Source: Neolewinella lacunae
GTDB lineage: Bacteria; Bacteroidota; Bacteroidia; Chitinophagales; Saprospiraceae
Assembly: GCF_014349155.1 (NCBI RefSeq)
Contig: NZ_JACSIT010000141.1
Location: 308,919-372,918, forward strand
Length of the DNA: 64,000 nucleotides
Direction of reading: 5' to 3'
Shown here: positions 24,305-33,689 of the stretch, piece by piece
Layout: each line of letters opens with the position of its first letter
Position numbering within the stretch: the stretch's first letter is position 1
Made by a program: the position numbers and the translations under genes
Notes under the pieces: model-generated
Told to the model about the DNA's origin: nothing
Database searches by the model: none
What the model saw: only the letters and a program-made list of their open reading frames with translations

Positions 24305-25786
24305 TCAAAACTCATAACACTTCACCCGCCCGCTGCTGCCACCGCTGCGGCCCCGGCTTTTGCCACCGCCGCCCCGCCGGCCCTTTCCGCCAAAATCGTG
24401 TATCCGCAGGCCCAGGAAAAAGCCGCCGCTTTGAAGACGTGCCGCGGGCAATACCGTGCCCAGCAGACGATCCGTACCCAAAAACACGGGGCCGCCACGC
24501 AACTGAAAACCGACGTTAAAGCCCGCCCCATCCTGCCATGCCGCCGTCAAACCACCCCCGTACCACCACTTGCTGTAGTGCGCCGCCAGCGTGAGGCTGC
24601 TGCCGCTGCTGAGTTGTTGTTCGCGCAGGGGCAAGTCACCCCGGTAGGCGAGGGCCAACTGCACTTCCTGCACCGGCCGCAGGGCAAATTGCAGGCTCAG
24701 GGCGGCGGGCAAACCAACGGTGAAGGCATCGCCGACCAATGATTGGGTCGGCGAACCGTACACCACCTGGCTGAGTTGCTGCAAAGCCGTATCGATGCTC
24801 TCGGGCGTAGTGAAGGAGTAGTCGTCGCCGATCAGCAAGACCTCCCCCTGGTTTTCGAAGCGGTGGCTTTCGGCGTTGCCCCCGAAGCGGAGGCTGCCCA
24901 GGTCGAGCACGGCAAGCCCCAGAACGTAGCGGTAACCACCGGAGGGGTTGTAGCCCCAAGCATACTGTATTCCCAGGTCAGTGCCCCAGCCCCGGCCCTT
25001 GCTGGTGAAGTTGGCGTTGCTGCTGCGCAGACCATCGGTCAGGGATAGGTCGGTCCGGGCGTTGACGACTACCAGGCTGTCGTTGTTTTCCTGGCGGATG
25101 AGGCGGCCGTCTTCGGGGTTGAAAAGCGATGCTCCTTCTGCCGGGAAAAGGCGGCGAAGGTTGGCACCGACGCGCAGTTCGCCGTCGGCCAGCGGAATGG
25201 CGCGGGCCAGGTGGATGCCCGCCTCGCCCCAGGCGGCGCCCGCAGCGTAGATGGTGCCAGCCGGAATGGGGATGCCGCGGGGCTGGGCCTCGTAGGCGTA
25301 GTACCCTAAAACGGGGTCAAGATCCCGGGTGCTGGCCACCGCGCGCAGGCGGGTGAAAACGCCCACCCGGGTGTATTCGCCGAGCTGAACCGAAAGGGCC
25401 GGCCCCAGTACGTCCGCCGCCACCCGGGCAAAAATCCGGCGCTGGTGGGTAGGGAAGTCGTACTGGTACGTTTTACTGCCGATACCGACCGCAAACTCAG
25501 TATCGTCGATGGCCACGCGCTCGGTGCTGCGGAGATCGCGCAGTAAACCCAGCCCCGAAGCCTGTCTAAAGAACGCATAGTTATTGGCCACGTCAAGGGA
25601 AAAAGCGGCCAGGTTCAAATCCCAATCATGCGGATTGGCAACGGTGCTGGCAGGTTGGAGCATGGCCCCATTAATGCCCGCGTGGGGGTCGAGCGCCCAG
25701 CCCAGGTTTTGGGCAGCCAGTGGAGGGGCCAAACCGCTGAGGCTATGGACGAGCAAAAAAATGAGCAGGAAGAAGCGGAAATTCAT
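24305..25786 (-). CDS. DUF5723-like outer-membrane protein
   Basis: A 493-residue exported protein. The signal peptide (residues 1-25, ending PPLAAQ) is followed by the opening LGWALDPHAGINGAMLQPAS and NPHDWDLNLAAFSLDVANN, as in DUF5723 proteins. These are Bacteroidota barrels thought to be FadL/PorV-like. Many alternating beta-strand segments run to about residue 463. After the last strand-like segment there is an odd Gly/Arg/Lys/Ser-rich tail of about 28 residues ending VKCYEF. Start ATG 25786 was chosen at the signal peptide; the frame is open 18 codons further. Function unknown. Confidence 0.75.
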   Translation of the reverse strand: MNFRFFLLIFLLVHSLSGLAPPLAAQNLGWALDPHAGINGAMLQPASTVANPHDWDLNLAAFSLDVANNYAFFRQASGLGLLRDLRSTERVAIDDTEFAVGIGSKTYQYDFPTHQRRIFARVAADVLGPALSVQLGEYTRVGVFTRLRAVASTRDLDPVLGYYAYEAQPRGIPIPAGTIYAAGAAWGEAGIHLARAIPLADGELRVGANLRRLFPAEGASLFNPEDGRLIRQENNDSLVVVNARTDLSLTDGLRSSNANFTSKGRGWGTDLGIQYAWGYNPSGGYRYVLGLAVLDLGSLRFGGNAESHRFENQGEVLLIGDDYSFTTPESIDTALQQLSQVVYGSPTQSLVGDAFTVGLPAALSLQFALRPVQEVQLALAYRGDLPLREQQLSSGSSLTLAAHYSKWWYGGGLTAAWQDGAGFNVGFQLRGGPVFLGTDRLLGTVLPAARLQSGGFFLGLRIHDFGGKGRRGGGGKSRGRSGGSSGRVKCYEF

Positions 25787-25892
25787 AAGAGCATTGAGCA
25801 GGAAACGGTAGCGGACCTTTCTTAGTATTGTCCATAACACGGAAAGTCCGGCCTATGGTATTGTTGGGCTTTAGCCCGACTTCCCACGGCTT

Positions 25893-25926
25893 AGTGCTCT
25901 TAGTGCCCTCAGTGTTCTTAGTGGTT
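25893..25926 (+). repeat. Short imperfect repeats of (c)ttagtg type
   Basis: Four imperfect 10-bp units (agtgctctt, agtgccctc, agtgttctt, agtggtt) in the 206-bp spacer between the DUF5723 and ABC transporter genes. Confidence 0.5.
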
Positions 25927-25948
25927 AAAAAAAAGGCCGAAGGCCCAA
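25927..25948 (-). terminator. Weak terminator-like hairpin after the ABC exporter
   Basis: On the minus strand a short ggcc-ttc-ggcc hairpin is followed by eight T, about 45 nt downstream of the exporter's stop codon. The stem is only 4-5 bp, so confidence is limited. Confidence 0.4.
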
Positions 25949-25992
25949 AAATTACCGACGCAAAGCGCCTCAACCACGGGGCGGATCCTACC

Positions 25993-27759
25993 CTATTCCG
26001 CCGCTTCGAGGAACTGCATTTCGTACAATTCCCGGTAGCGGCCGTCGGTATTTTGGATCAGGGCATCGTGGCTGCCGAACTCCTTGATCTGTCCTTTTTC
26101 CAGGACCATGATGTTATCGGCATTGCGGATGGTGCTGAGGCGGTGGGCAATGACGATGCTGGTGCGCCGGTCAATCAACTTTTCAATGGCGTGCTGGATG
26201 ACGCCTTCGGTTTCGGGATCCACGCTGGAGGTGGCTTCGTCCAGAATGAGAATGTCGGGGTCGAAAACGAGGGCCCGCACGAAGGAAATCAGCTGCCGCT
26301 GGCCCATGCTCAGGGTGGCACCCCGTTCCTGGACATCGTAATCGTAGCCGCCGGGGAGTTTTTCGATAAACTCGTGAGCGCCGATCAATTTGGCGGCTTC
26401 CACGACGCGCTCGCGGGAAATGGCGGGGTCGCGCAGGGTGATGTTCTCCAGTACCGTACCGGTGAAGAGAAAGACGTCTTGCAGAACCATGGCCATGCGG
26501 CTGCGCAGGGCGAAGAGCTCATAATCCCGCAGCGGAATACCGTCGATGGCGATGGTGCCTTGCTGGTATTCATAGAAGCGGTTGATGATGTTGGTGATCG
26601 TCGTTTTGCCGGAGCCCGTACTGCCTACGATGGCCAGCGTCTGCCCCGCCTGAAGCTCGAAACTGAGGTCCCGCAATATCCACTCCTCGTCATTATAGGC
26701 AAACCAGACGTTTTTAAAGCTGACGTCGCCCTTCAGGCTGCCCGGGGCTACCGTGCCTTTGTTCTCGATCTGATCCGTACGGTCCAGTACCCCGAAGACG
26801 CGTTCGGCGGCAACGAGGCCCATTTGCAGGGTGTTGAACTTATCGGCCAGTACCCGGATGGGGCGGAAGAGCATGTTGATGTAAATCGGGAAGGCCACCA
26901 GCGCCCCCAGGGTGACCCCCCCGGCCCGGGCCACATCCGACGCGCCCCACCACACCATCAGCGCCAGCGAGGCGGCCGCGATGATGTCTACCGTAGGAAA
27001 AAAGATCGCGTAATAAAGAATGGCGTCAATGTTGGCGCGGCGGTAATCTTTGTTGATGGCCGCAAAAGATTTTCGCTCCTGCTCCTCGGCGTTGAAAATC
27101 TGCACAATCCGCATGCCCGTGATGCGCTCTTGTAAAAAGGCATTCATTTTCTGGATCTGGGTTCTTACGGACTGGTAAGACTTCTTCACGGCCTCCTTGA
27201 AAATGTAGCTGGCCAAGACCAGGAAAGGCATTGTTGTAAGGCAAATCAGCGTAAGCCGCCAGCTCGTGTTGATCATCACCGCCAAGACGGCGACGATGGA
27301 GATCAAGTCGGCCATTATCGTGATTACCCCCTCCGTGAAAATGCTGTTGATGGACTGGATGTCATTAATCGTGCGGGTGGTGGAGGTGCCAATTGGCGTT
27401 TTATCAAAGTAGCTGAGCTTCAGGCTGTTGATGTGGTTGAAAACCCGCACGCGGAAGTCGCGGATGATCGACTGTCCCAGCCAGTTGGAGATGTAGATGA
27501 AGGCGTAGCGGCAGATGGCCTCCAGCACGATGACGCCAAACACGATGGCGGCCCAGAAGGTCATCCCCTCAATGTCGCCCACAAACACAAACTCATCCAC
27601 AATCTTCTGCACAATGCGGGGCCGGGCAATGGCCAGCGGGGCCAGTAAAACCGCCAATAAAATGGCGACCAGGGCAAGATTACGGTAGGGCAGCGCGAGC
27701 GCCAGCACCCGTCGGAAGAGGGATAAGTCGAACTTTTTCTGGGAATCTTGCTGGCTCAT
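25993..27759 (-). CDS. ABC exporter, fused permease and ATPase (MsbA-like)
   Basis: A 588-residue half-transporter. Six membrane helices occupy residues about 20-310, and the nucleotide-binding domain runs from about 345 to 580. It shows Walker A GSTGSGKTT (about 376), the signature LSMGQRQLISFVRAL, Walker B ILILDEATSSVD and the H-loop IVIAHRLSTI. It should act as a homodimer or heterodimer exporting lipids, peptides or drugs; the substrate cannot be told. No partner half-transporter is adjacent. The Crp-like regulator lies 55 bp upstream on the same strand. Confidence 0.93.
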   Translation of the reverse strand: MSQQDSQKKFDLSLFRRVLALALPYRNLALVAILLAVLLAPLAIARPRIVQKIVDEFVFVGDIEGMTFWAAIVFGVIVLEAICRYAFIYISNWLGQSIIRDFRVRVFNHINSLKLSYFDKTPIGTSTTRTINDIQSINSIFTEGVITIMADLISIVAVLAVMINTSWRLTLICLTTMPFLVLASYIFKEAVKKSYQSVRTQIQKMNAFLQERITGMRIVQIFNAEEQERKSFAAINKDYRRANIDAILYYAIFFPTVDIIAAASLALMVWWGASDVARAGGVTLGALVAFPIYINMLFRPIRVLADKFNTLQMGLVAAERVFGVLDRTDQIENKGTVAPGSLKGDVSFKNVWFAYNDEEWILRDLSFELQAGQTLAIVGSTGSGKTTITNIINRFYEYQQGTIAIDGIPLRDYELFALRSRMAMVLQDVFLFTGTVLENITLRDPAISRERVVEAAKLIGAHEFIEKLPGGYDYDVQERGATLSMGQRQLISFVRALVFDPDILILDEATSSVDPETEGVIQHAIEKLIDRRTSIVIAHRLSTIRNADNIMVLEKGQIKEFGSHDALIQNTDGRYRELYEMQFLEAAE

Positions 27760-27814
27760 GCACGGGGTTTAACACGCCTGACGGGGAAAAGATGCATTTG
27801 TACTTTAACGACTA

Positions 27815-28384
27815 TCAACCTTTGTGCCGCAGACCGGGGGCCAGGGCCGCCGATTTGCAACGGGACAGTGTTTCGGGGGTCATGCGCAGGTAATTGGCGA
27901 TGTATTTGGCGGGAATCTCCTGGAAAAGGCGGGGGCTGCGCTCCAGCACCCGGCGGTAGCGTTCGGCGGTGTCGTTCGTCAGCAGGTCAATTTCCCGCTC
28001 AAGCTGCCCCAAAACCATCCAGTGCATGATTTGCTGCCAAAGCTGGTTGAAGGCAGGGTCTTCCTTAATCCGTGCGAAGCAGACCGACTGCGGCAGCACC
28101 CGGACCGTCGTTTTGCGCAGGGCCTGGGCGTAGAGCGAACTGGGTCTTCCAACGAGAAAACTATCCAGCGCCACCACGAAATCGCCAGCGTAGCCAAAGC
28201 GCACCTCCTGGGCTTCGTCTTCCAGCAGTAAGTAGTAATGCAAGGTGCCTTCTTCGAGGTAGTACACGTTGGTGTCCGTTGCCCCGGCCCGCAACAGGTG
28301 ATCGCCCCGCTTCAGTACCAGGGTGCTGTGCCAAAGCTGCTGGCCGTCCAGGTAATCGTACAACTGCTGCAGTAAATGAGCCAT
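27815..28384 (-). CDS. Crp/Fnr-family transcriptional regulator
   Basis: A 189-residue protein with an N-terminal cyclic-nucleotide-binding-like domain (about 10-115: VLKRGDHLLRAG, VYYLEEGTLHYY, GDFVVALDSFL) and a short C-terminal DNA-binding region with the helix-turn-helix IPAKYIANYLRMTPETLSR. This matches the Bacteroidota Crp-like group that often controls nearby genes. Cyclic nucleotide-contact residues are not obviously conserved, so it may respond to another signal. ATG 28384 was preferred to an upstream start (28450) that adds unrelated residues. It is divergent from the large secreted repeat protein. Confidence 0.85.
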   Translation of the reverse strand: MAHLLQQLYDYLDGQQLWHSTLVLKRGDHLLRAGATDTNVYYLEEGTLHYYLLLEDEAQEVRFGYAGDFVVALDSFLVGRPSSLYAQALRKTTVRVLPQSVCFARIKEDPAFNQLWQQIMHWMVLGQLEREIDLLTNDTAERYRRVLERSPRLFQEIPAKYIANYLRMTPETLSRCKSAALAPGLRHKG

Positions 28385-28514
28385 GATGGCAAGATAACCG
28401 CTTCCGCCCACATCCCGGCAAAAAAGGAGTGTTCCGCCCCAGATCCCCAAAAAATCGCTCCCAGTTTATGGAAAGCGCTGACCGTGAACGTCCTGACACA
28501 AAGCCAAATGGACT

Positions 28515-31500
28515 ATGCGCTACTTCTTCCTTTTGCTCCTCTTCCTCTTCCTTTGCACCTGCGCCCGCGCCCAATTGACCGTGACGGCCGATGTGGGTCT
28601 GCGCGCTGAATACTGCAACGCCACGGTGAATGACCCGAACACGGACTGCACCAACGTGCCCCCCGGCAACGATATGCTCACCTATCTGCCCGGACAAGAC
28701 GGGGAAATTCTCATCACCTACCGCGTAACCAATAATTCTGGCCGAGACATTAATCAACTTAGCCTTGTTGACACGGAATACGGCGTGGTGCTTCCTCTAA
28801 CCACCGTTACCGTTCCCGACCGGACAAGCCTTGCGGTCAACTTCATTCGCCCGGCCCGCACTGTACCAGCCACGAAGACGAACACGATCACGCTCAACGT
28901 AAGGTACGTTAATGGCCAGTTGGGGTCGGCAATGAATACCTATACCATCGAGGTCGTCGCTCCCTCGCTGGAAATCGCGGCATTTGGCATCGGGCGGACG
29001 GCCGACAGCGGGGCCTGCGACGGCAGCTCCAACACGGCCTGCTTCGCTTTGGACGGCACGACCAGCGTGACCGTCGGAGCCCGCGACTCCATCAGCGCCT
29101 ATTTCCGCTGGCGCAACAACGGATTGAGCACAATTGACCAGGTCACCTTCCTGGACAGTAACGCACCGGGCACCGAAGGCATCCAGGAAAATCCCCGCAC
29201 GATTGACCTGGCCCCGAACGCTAATACCTTCGGGACCGACTTTTTCGTCGCGCCCGACGCCCCCGGCACCTACACCCGGACGTTTACGCTGACGGCGACG
29301 GACTTGGCGGGCAATACTTCCACGGTTTCCGTCAACTATACGCTCGTCGTCGTTGCTCCCTCTCTGGAAATCATCGAATTCGGCATTGGGCGGACGGCCG
29401 ACAGCGGGGCCTGCGACGGCAGCTCCAACACGGCCTGCTTCGCTTTGGACGGCACGACCAGCGTGACCGTCGGAGCCCGCGACTCCATCAGCGCCTACTT
29501 CCGCTGGCGCAACAACGGACTGAGCACAATTGACCAGGTCACCTTCTTAGACAGTAACGCACCGGGCACCGAAGGCATCCAGGAAAATCCCCGTACGATC
29601 GACCTGGCCCCGAACGCTAATACCTTCGGGACCGACTTTTTCGTCGCCCCCGACGCCCCCGGCACCTACACCCGCACCTTTACGCTGACGGCTACTGACC
29701 TGGCTGGCAATACCACTACGGTTTCCGTTAATTACACGCTGATCGTTACTGCGCCCTCCTTGGCCATCATCGAATTTGGCATCGGGCGGACGGCCGACAG
29801 CGGGGCCTGCGACGGCAGCTCCAACACCGCCTGCTTCGCTTTGAACGGCACGACCAGCGTGACCGTCGGAGCCCGCGACTCCATCAGCGCCTACTTCCGC
29901 TGGCGCAACGTTGGCTTGAGCACGATTGACCAGGTCACCTTCCAAGACAGCAACGCACCGGGCACCGAAGGCATTCAGGAAAATCCCCGCACGATTGACC
30001 TGGCCCCGAACGCTAATACCTTCGGGACCGACTTTTTCGTCGCGCCCGACGTCCCCGGCACTTATACCCGTACGTTTACGCTGACGGCTACTGACCTGGC
30101 CGGCAATACCACCACGGTTTCCGTTAATTACACGCTGATCGTTACTGCGCCCTCCTTGGCCATCATCGAATTCGGCATCGGGCGGACGGACGACAGCGGG
30201 GCCTGCGACGGCAGCTCCAACACCGCCTGCTTCGCTTTGGACGGCACAACCAGCGTGACCGTCGGTACCCGTGACTCCGTCAGCGCCTACTTCCGCTGGC
30301 GCAACATCGGGTCTGGGATCATCGACCAGATCACCTTCCAAGACAGCAACGCACCGGGCACCGAAGGCATTCAGGAAAATCCCCGCACGATTGACCTGGC
30401 CCCGAACGCTAATACCTTCGGGACCGACTTTTTCGTCGCGCCCGACGCCCCCGGTACCTACACCCGCACCTTTACGCTGACGGCGACGGATCTGGCGGGT
30501 AACACCAGCACGGTCTCGGTGAATTATACCCTGATGGTCAGTTGTGCCATCGGTGATTTTGCCCCGCCAACGGCCTTGTGCCAAAACCGTACGTATACGA
30601 TCGTCCAGGGGGGAAACCGGACGATAGCAGCCGGAGCACTTGACGGAGGCTCATCGGATCAATGTGGCAGCATTGTGGGCGGCTTGTTGAGCCAGAATAC
30701 TTTCGATTGTTCCGACGCGGGCCCAAATACGGTTACCCTGACGGTAGAAGACGAAGCTGGCAACCAGGCGAGTTGCAACGCAACGGTCACCATCGTAGTG
30801 GAAGAAGCTGTTTTTGCGGGCAATGACGGAGACTGCGTCTTCACGACGGTGCCCGTCAGCCGGGGCAACACCTGGTACAATCTGGACTTCCCGAGCGGGG
30901 AACTCATCGCGCAGGTCAGGATTGGCAACAACACCAACGTCGCCAGCGTACGCGCCAGGGTTTTCAAAGGGGCTGCCACTACGGAAAGCATCGGCGGCCA
31001 GGCCTATTTGGGTAAGCGCGTCGTCATCCAGCCCCTGGGGGTCGGTGGTGCGCCTGTACAGCCTAACGTGGAGCCCGTTGAGGTAAGGCTCTTTTACTCG
31101 GGTGCGGAAATTGCGGCCTTGCTGTCCGCTAGCCCCGGAGCCAGCCTGGCTTCGCTGACTCTGGTGAAGACAAATTCCAACGACTGTTTCGGGGCCTATA
31201 ACCCCAACGGAGCGGTGCCGATGACGGCTTCCACCACCACTTTTGGTTGTGCGGAAGACCGCTTTTTCGAGTTCTTCACCAATACTTTTTCCACTTTCTA
31301 CCTGTTTGCCAACGATGCGGTGTTGCCGGTGGAGCTTACCGAATTTACTGCCCGCGCCATCGAAAAGCAGCGGGTATTATTGGAATGGACGACGGCCGCT
31401 GAAACAGACAACAGCCACTTTGTAGTGGAGCGTAGTGCGGACGGAGTAAACTTTGTGGAGTTGGGCGCGGTCGCAGGTGCCGGGCAAAGCCAAGAGGAGC

Positions 31501-31832
31501 AAGGATATGAGTACCTCGATATTCATCCTTTCACGGGCGTCAATTATTACCGGCTCCGGCAAGTCGACTTCGGCGGAAGCACCCACCTCAGCGAAGTGCG
31601 GCAGGTCACCATCGAGGGCGAAGTCAACGTAGTGCTCTACCCCAACCCGGCGGTGAATGAGCTGCGCCTGCGGGGCTTTCCCGGCGGCCAGCTGCGGATT
31701 CTGGACGCCCACGGCCGCCAGGTGCTGGAAAAAAACCACGCTGCCGCCGAGCCGCTCAACGTGGCCACCCTTCCCCCCGGTGTGTACTTCCTTCAATTGC
31801 CTTCCCAAACCCTCCGCTGGGTAAAACGCTAG
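28515..31832 (+). CDS. Large T9SS-secreted protein with four 132-residue tandem repeats
   Basis: An 1105-residue exported protein. The order is: signal peptide (1-19); an N-terminal CARDB-like domain; four nearly identical 132-residue CARDB-like repeats from about residue 149 to 676, each containing FGIGRTADSGACDGSS and GTEGIQENPRTIDLAPN; an HYR-like domain (about 677-770); a Cys-containing region; a fibronectin-like segment starting PVELTEFTARA (about 940); and a C-terminal T9SS type A sorting domain (VVLYPNPAVNELRLRG...LQLPSQTLRWVKR). It is probably displayed on or released from the cell surface as an adhesin. Two dispersed-repeat copies lie within the gene, one in the signal peptide. Confidence 0.9.
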   Translation: MRYFFLLLLFLFLCTCARAQLTVTADVGLRAEYCNATVNDPNTDCTNVPPGNDMLTYLPGQDGEILITYRVTNNSGRDINQLSLVDTEYGVVLPLTTVTVPDRTSLAVNFIRPARTVPATKTNTITLNVRYVNGQLGSAMNTYTIEVVAPSLEIAAFGIGRTADSGACDGSSNTACFALDGTTSVTVGARDSISAYFRWRNNGLSTIDQVTFLDSNAPGTEGIQENPRTIDLAPNANTFGTDFFVAPDAPGTYTRTFTLTATDLAGNTSTVSVNYTLVVVAPSLEIIEFGIGRTADSGACDGSSNTACFALDGTTSVTVGARDSISAYFRWRNNGLSTIDQVTFLDSNAPGTEGIQENPRTIDLAPNANTFGTDFFVAPDAPGTYTRTFTLTATDLAGNTTTVSVNYTLIVTAPSLAIIEFGIGRTADSGACDGSSNTACFALNGTTSVTVGARDSISAYFRWRNVGLSTIDQVTFQDSNAPGTEGIQENPRTIDLAPNANTFGTDFFVAPDVPGTYTRTFTLTATDLAGNTTTVSVNYTLIVTAPSLAIIEFGIGRTDDSGACDGSSNTACFALDGTTSVTVGTRDSVSAYFRWRNIGSGIIDQITFQDSNAPGTEGIQENPRTIDLAPNANTFGTDFFVAPDAPGTYTRTFTLTATDLAGNTSTVSVNYTLMVSCAIGDFAPPTALCQNRTYTIVQGGNRTIAAGALDGGSSDQCGSIVGGLLSQNTFDCSDAGPNTVTLTVEDEAGNQASCNATVTIVVEEAVFAGNDGDCVFTTVPVSRGNTWYNLDFPSGELIAQVRIGNNTNVASVRARVFKGAATTESIGGQAYLGKRVVIQPLGVGGAPVQPNVEPVEVRLFYSGAEIAALLSASPGASLASLTLVKTNSNDCFGAYNPNGAVPMTASTTTFGCAEDRFFEFFTNTFSTFYLFANDAVLPVELTEFTARAIEKQRVLLEWTTAAETDNSHFVVERSADGVNFVELGAVAGAGQSQEEQGYEYLDIHPFTGVNYYRLRQVDFGGSTHLSEVRQVTIEGEVNVVLYPNPAVNELRLRGFPGGQLRILDAHGRQVLEKNHAAAEPLNVATLPPGVYFLQLPSQTLRWVKR
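28531..28572 (-). repeat. Dispersed bipartite repeat, copy 5 (short form, inside a signal-peptide coding region)
   Basis: Minus-strand core with one mismatch at 28555-28572, second box gagcaaaa at 28531-28538, 16 nt away. It encodes part of the signal peptide of the large secreted protein (LCTCARAQ). Confidence 0.75.
28959..30542 (+). repeat. Four in-frame 396-bp tandem repeats
   Basis: Units start at 28959, 29355, 29751 and 30147, each exactly 396 bp. Nucleotide identity is very high, including synonymous positions, pointing to recent duplication or gene conversion. Confidence 0.95.
31463..31504 (+). repeat. Dispersed bipartite repeat, copy 6 (short form, intragenic)
   Basis: Core with one mismatch at 31463-31480 and gagcaagg at 31497-31504, exactly 16 nt apart, within the C-terminal coding part of the large secreted protein. 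Confidence 0.75.
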
Positions 31833-31874
31833 CGGGTATAAGATGCACATAGTCCAGGTGCTTACGCATTTGGG

Positions 31875-31914
31875 GCCCCCACTGTGGTGCGCTGCGGTGG
31901 GGGCGTTTTTTTTT
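31875..31914 (+). terminator. Rho-independent terminator after the large secreted protein
   Basis: An 8-bp stem (gcccccac / gtgggggc) followed by g and nine T, 42 nt after the stop codon. Confidence 0.85.
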
Positions 31915-31929
31915 GCAACGGGAGCTCGC

Positions 31930-32457
31930 TTACGCTTTGTTCATCATTTCCCGCACGTTGAGGTCGCGCGCAAACTCCAGGAAGTAGCGGTGGGCGGGGG
32001 TGAAGCGAAAGTGGTCGTCGTCCAGTCGGTCGATGAGGCTGCGGCGGGCCAGCTCAAGGTAGAATTTGGCGCGTTGGTCGGCATTGCGCAACTTATCCGT
32101 TGCTTCGAGGACGTTGTTGAACGACGACTGCTCGAAGCGTTCTTCCCACTGGCTGATGGAAAAGATGCCAAAGGAGAGTTTTTCCAGCAGGTTGCTGTCT
32201 TCCTGGTCCAGCTCGTAGCAGAAGACGGCCAGGAAAATGCAAATCGAACGGGCCAGGGGGTCTTTGTCGCGGTTGCTCGTCAGCAGGGCGTAATCGGCGG
32301 TGAGCACCAACTGCAAGCGGAAACTTTCGTGGAAAAAGCGCTGATAAAACTCCCGCTGCTCCCGCAAGGCCAAAAAAGCGGCTTCTCCCTCCAGCAGGAA
32401 ACGACCTTCCCGGAAGAGGGCGTTGACGATGGCAAAGTGTTCGGGGGGGTACTGCAT
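31930..32457 (-). CDS. Kite-subunit-like protein (MksE/JetB-like) of an SMC system
   Basis: Last gene of a four-gene minus-strand operon, 175 residues. It is predicted to consist of winged-helix-like segments: the opening PPEHFAIVNALFREGRFLL, ISQWEERFEQSSFNNVLEATDKL, and the final DRLDDDHFRFTPAHRYFLEFA, a wing-like pattern seen in MksE/MukE-type subunits. In such complexes this dimeric subunit bridges kleisin and SMC-like ATPase. The assignment comes mainly from size and position with the kleisin-like and SMC genes. It starts 14 nt after the upstream stop codon. Confidence 0.6.
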   Translation of the reverse strand: MQYPPEHFAIVNALFREGRFLLEGEAAFLALREQREFYQRFFHESFRLQLVLTADYALLTSNRDKDPLARSICIFLAVFCYELDQEDSNLLEKLSFGIFSISQWEERFEQSSFNNVLEATDKLRNADQRAKFYLELARRSLIDRLDDDHFRFTPAHRYFLEFARDLNVREMMNKA

Positions 32458-32471
32458 GGGTTCGGACGGGA

Positions 32472-33689
32472 TTAGCGGTTGGGGGAGGACTTGCGGCCAA
32501 CGACCTCCACGCGGGGAAGGCGGTAAGTAAAGCCTTCCACGGGAAAAGAGTGGTAGTCGGGGAAAAAAGTCAGGGCGTACCGTTCACTATCGCTGAACAG
32601 GAGGCTGATGAGGGACAGCAGGTAGCGTTCGCGGTCGGCGGTGTCTACTCCGGCCATGGTCTCCTCGCACCAGCCGAAGAAATCACTCAGGGGCAGGGCG
32701 GCGTCGAGCTTTTTGCGGTAAGCAGCCCGCTGGAAAACGGGGACTACGGCCGCGGCGGGCCCTTCGCCCAGGCGGATGCGGGGGCGCCTGGTGGCTTTGA
32801 TGAATTGCTCGACGTACATCCGCAGGTCGGCCTGGGTCTGGTCACCGAAGATCTGTAGTTTGTGGCGCTGGCCCAGCTCGGGCGTGGGGAGGAGGAAAGG
32901 GCGTTCCAGGAAGGCCAGAAAGCCTCCCAAGACCTCGCTTTCCCGCTGGATGCGGTCAATGAGGGGCGTCAGTTCGCGGCGGATGACGTCGGTTTCTCGG
33001 AGCAAGTGGCCATTGACGAGGCGCAACAGTTGGTCGAGTTGTTCGTAGCGGTCTTGCACGGCCGGGGCGTGGGTGCCCAGGCGGTCGAGGTTCACGTCGC
33101 GCCCGATGCGCTGGAGCAGGCTGGCGATGGAGTTCTCGTGGTTCAGGTCGATGATGTTGGTCAGCGGGTCGATGTAGTGGCCAATGAGTTGCTTGGCTTC
33201 CCGCAGCCGTTCGGCGTAGCTGAGCTGGCGGCGGTTGATCTTGAGTTGTTGGGTCCGCTTGAGCAGGGTGTGGGTGTTGTTGGTGACGTTATCCAGGAAG
33301 CTCTGGATTTCGTCGTACAGGCGTTCGAGGCGCAGGGCGTGCGTTACCTCATCCATCTGCTGGTGCACGTTGAGCAGGCCGTAGAGGTCCTGGATGGACC
33401 CGTGGTAGCGCCGCAACTGTTCGGGCAGCATGGGTTTGAACTCCTGGGTCAGGAAACCCAGATAATTGCCGACTTGCTCGGTCATGCGGTAATCGTCGCC
33501 CATCTCCCGCAGGATTTTGTAGGCGAAGAGCCGGCGCGTGACGATATCTCCCCGGTGGCGGGTGATGGCCTGGAAGGCCTCGGCCGGGATGAGGTGTTCC
33601 TTGAGTTGTACCTGGTAGAGGTCGCGGAGGATTTCAAAATTGTCCTCCACAAAACGCATCACCTGGCGGGGTTCGGCACGCAGGATCAT
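32472..33689 (-). CDS. Kleisin-like subunit (MksF/JetA-like) of an SMC system
   Basis: A 405-residue, mostly helical protein. The N-terminal third contains a winged-helix-like AEAFQAITRHRGDIVTRRLFAYKIL. A long helical middle follows (LERLYDEIQSFLDNVTNNTHTL, DPLTNIIDLNHENSIASLLQRI), then a basic C-terminal region. This matches the general build of MukF/MksF kleisins that link SMC heads. The ATG at 33689 overlaps the stop codon of the TOPRIM gene (atga), so translation is coupled. The open frame extends 330 nt further upstream, but that is antisense-like shadow of the neighbouring gene. Confidence 0.65.
   Translation of the reverse strand: MILRAEPRQVMRFVEDNFEILRDLYQVQLKEHLIPAEAFQAITRHRGDIVTRRLFAYKILREMGDDYRMTEQVGNYLGFLTQEFKPMLPEQLRRYHGSIQDLYGLLNVHQQMDEVTHALRLERLYDEIQSFLDNVTNNTHTLLKRTQQLKINRRQLSYAERLREAKQLIGHYIDPLTNIIDLNHENSIASLLQRIGRDVNLDRLGTHAPAVQDRYEQLDQLLRLVNGHLLRETDVIRRELTPLIDRIQRESEVLGGFLAFLERPFLLPTPELGQRHKLQIFGDQTQADLRMYVEQFIKATRRPRIRLGEGPAAAVVPVFQRAAYRKKLDAALPLSDFFGWCEETMAGVDTADRERYLLSLISLLFSDSERYALTFFPDYHSFPVEGFTYRLPRVEVVGRKSSPNR

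Noticed and set aside
25607-25632. tRNA-like T-loop (ggttcaaatcc) on the plus strand
   Set aside because: It lies inside the DUF5723-like coding region, and no acceptor stem, D-arm or anticodon arm can be folded around it.
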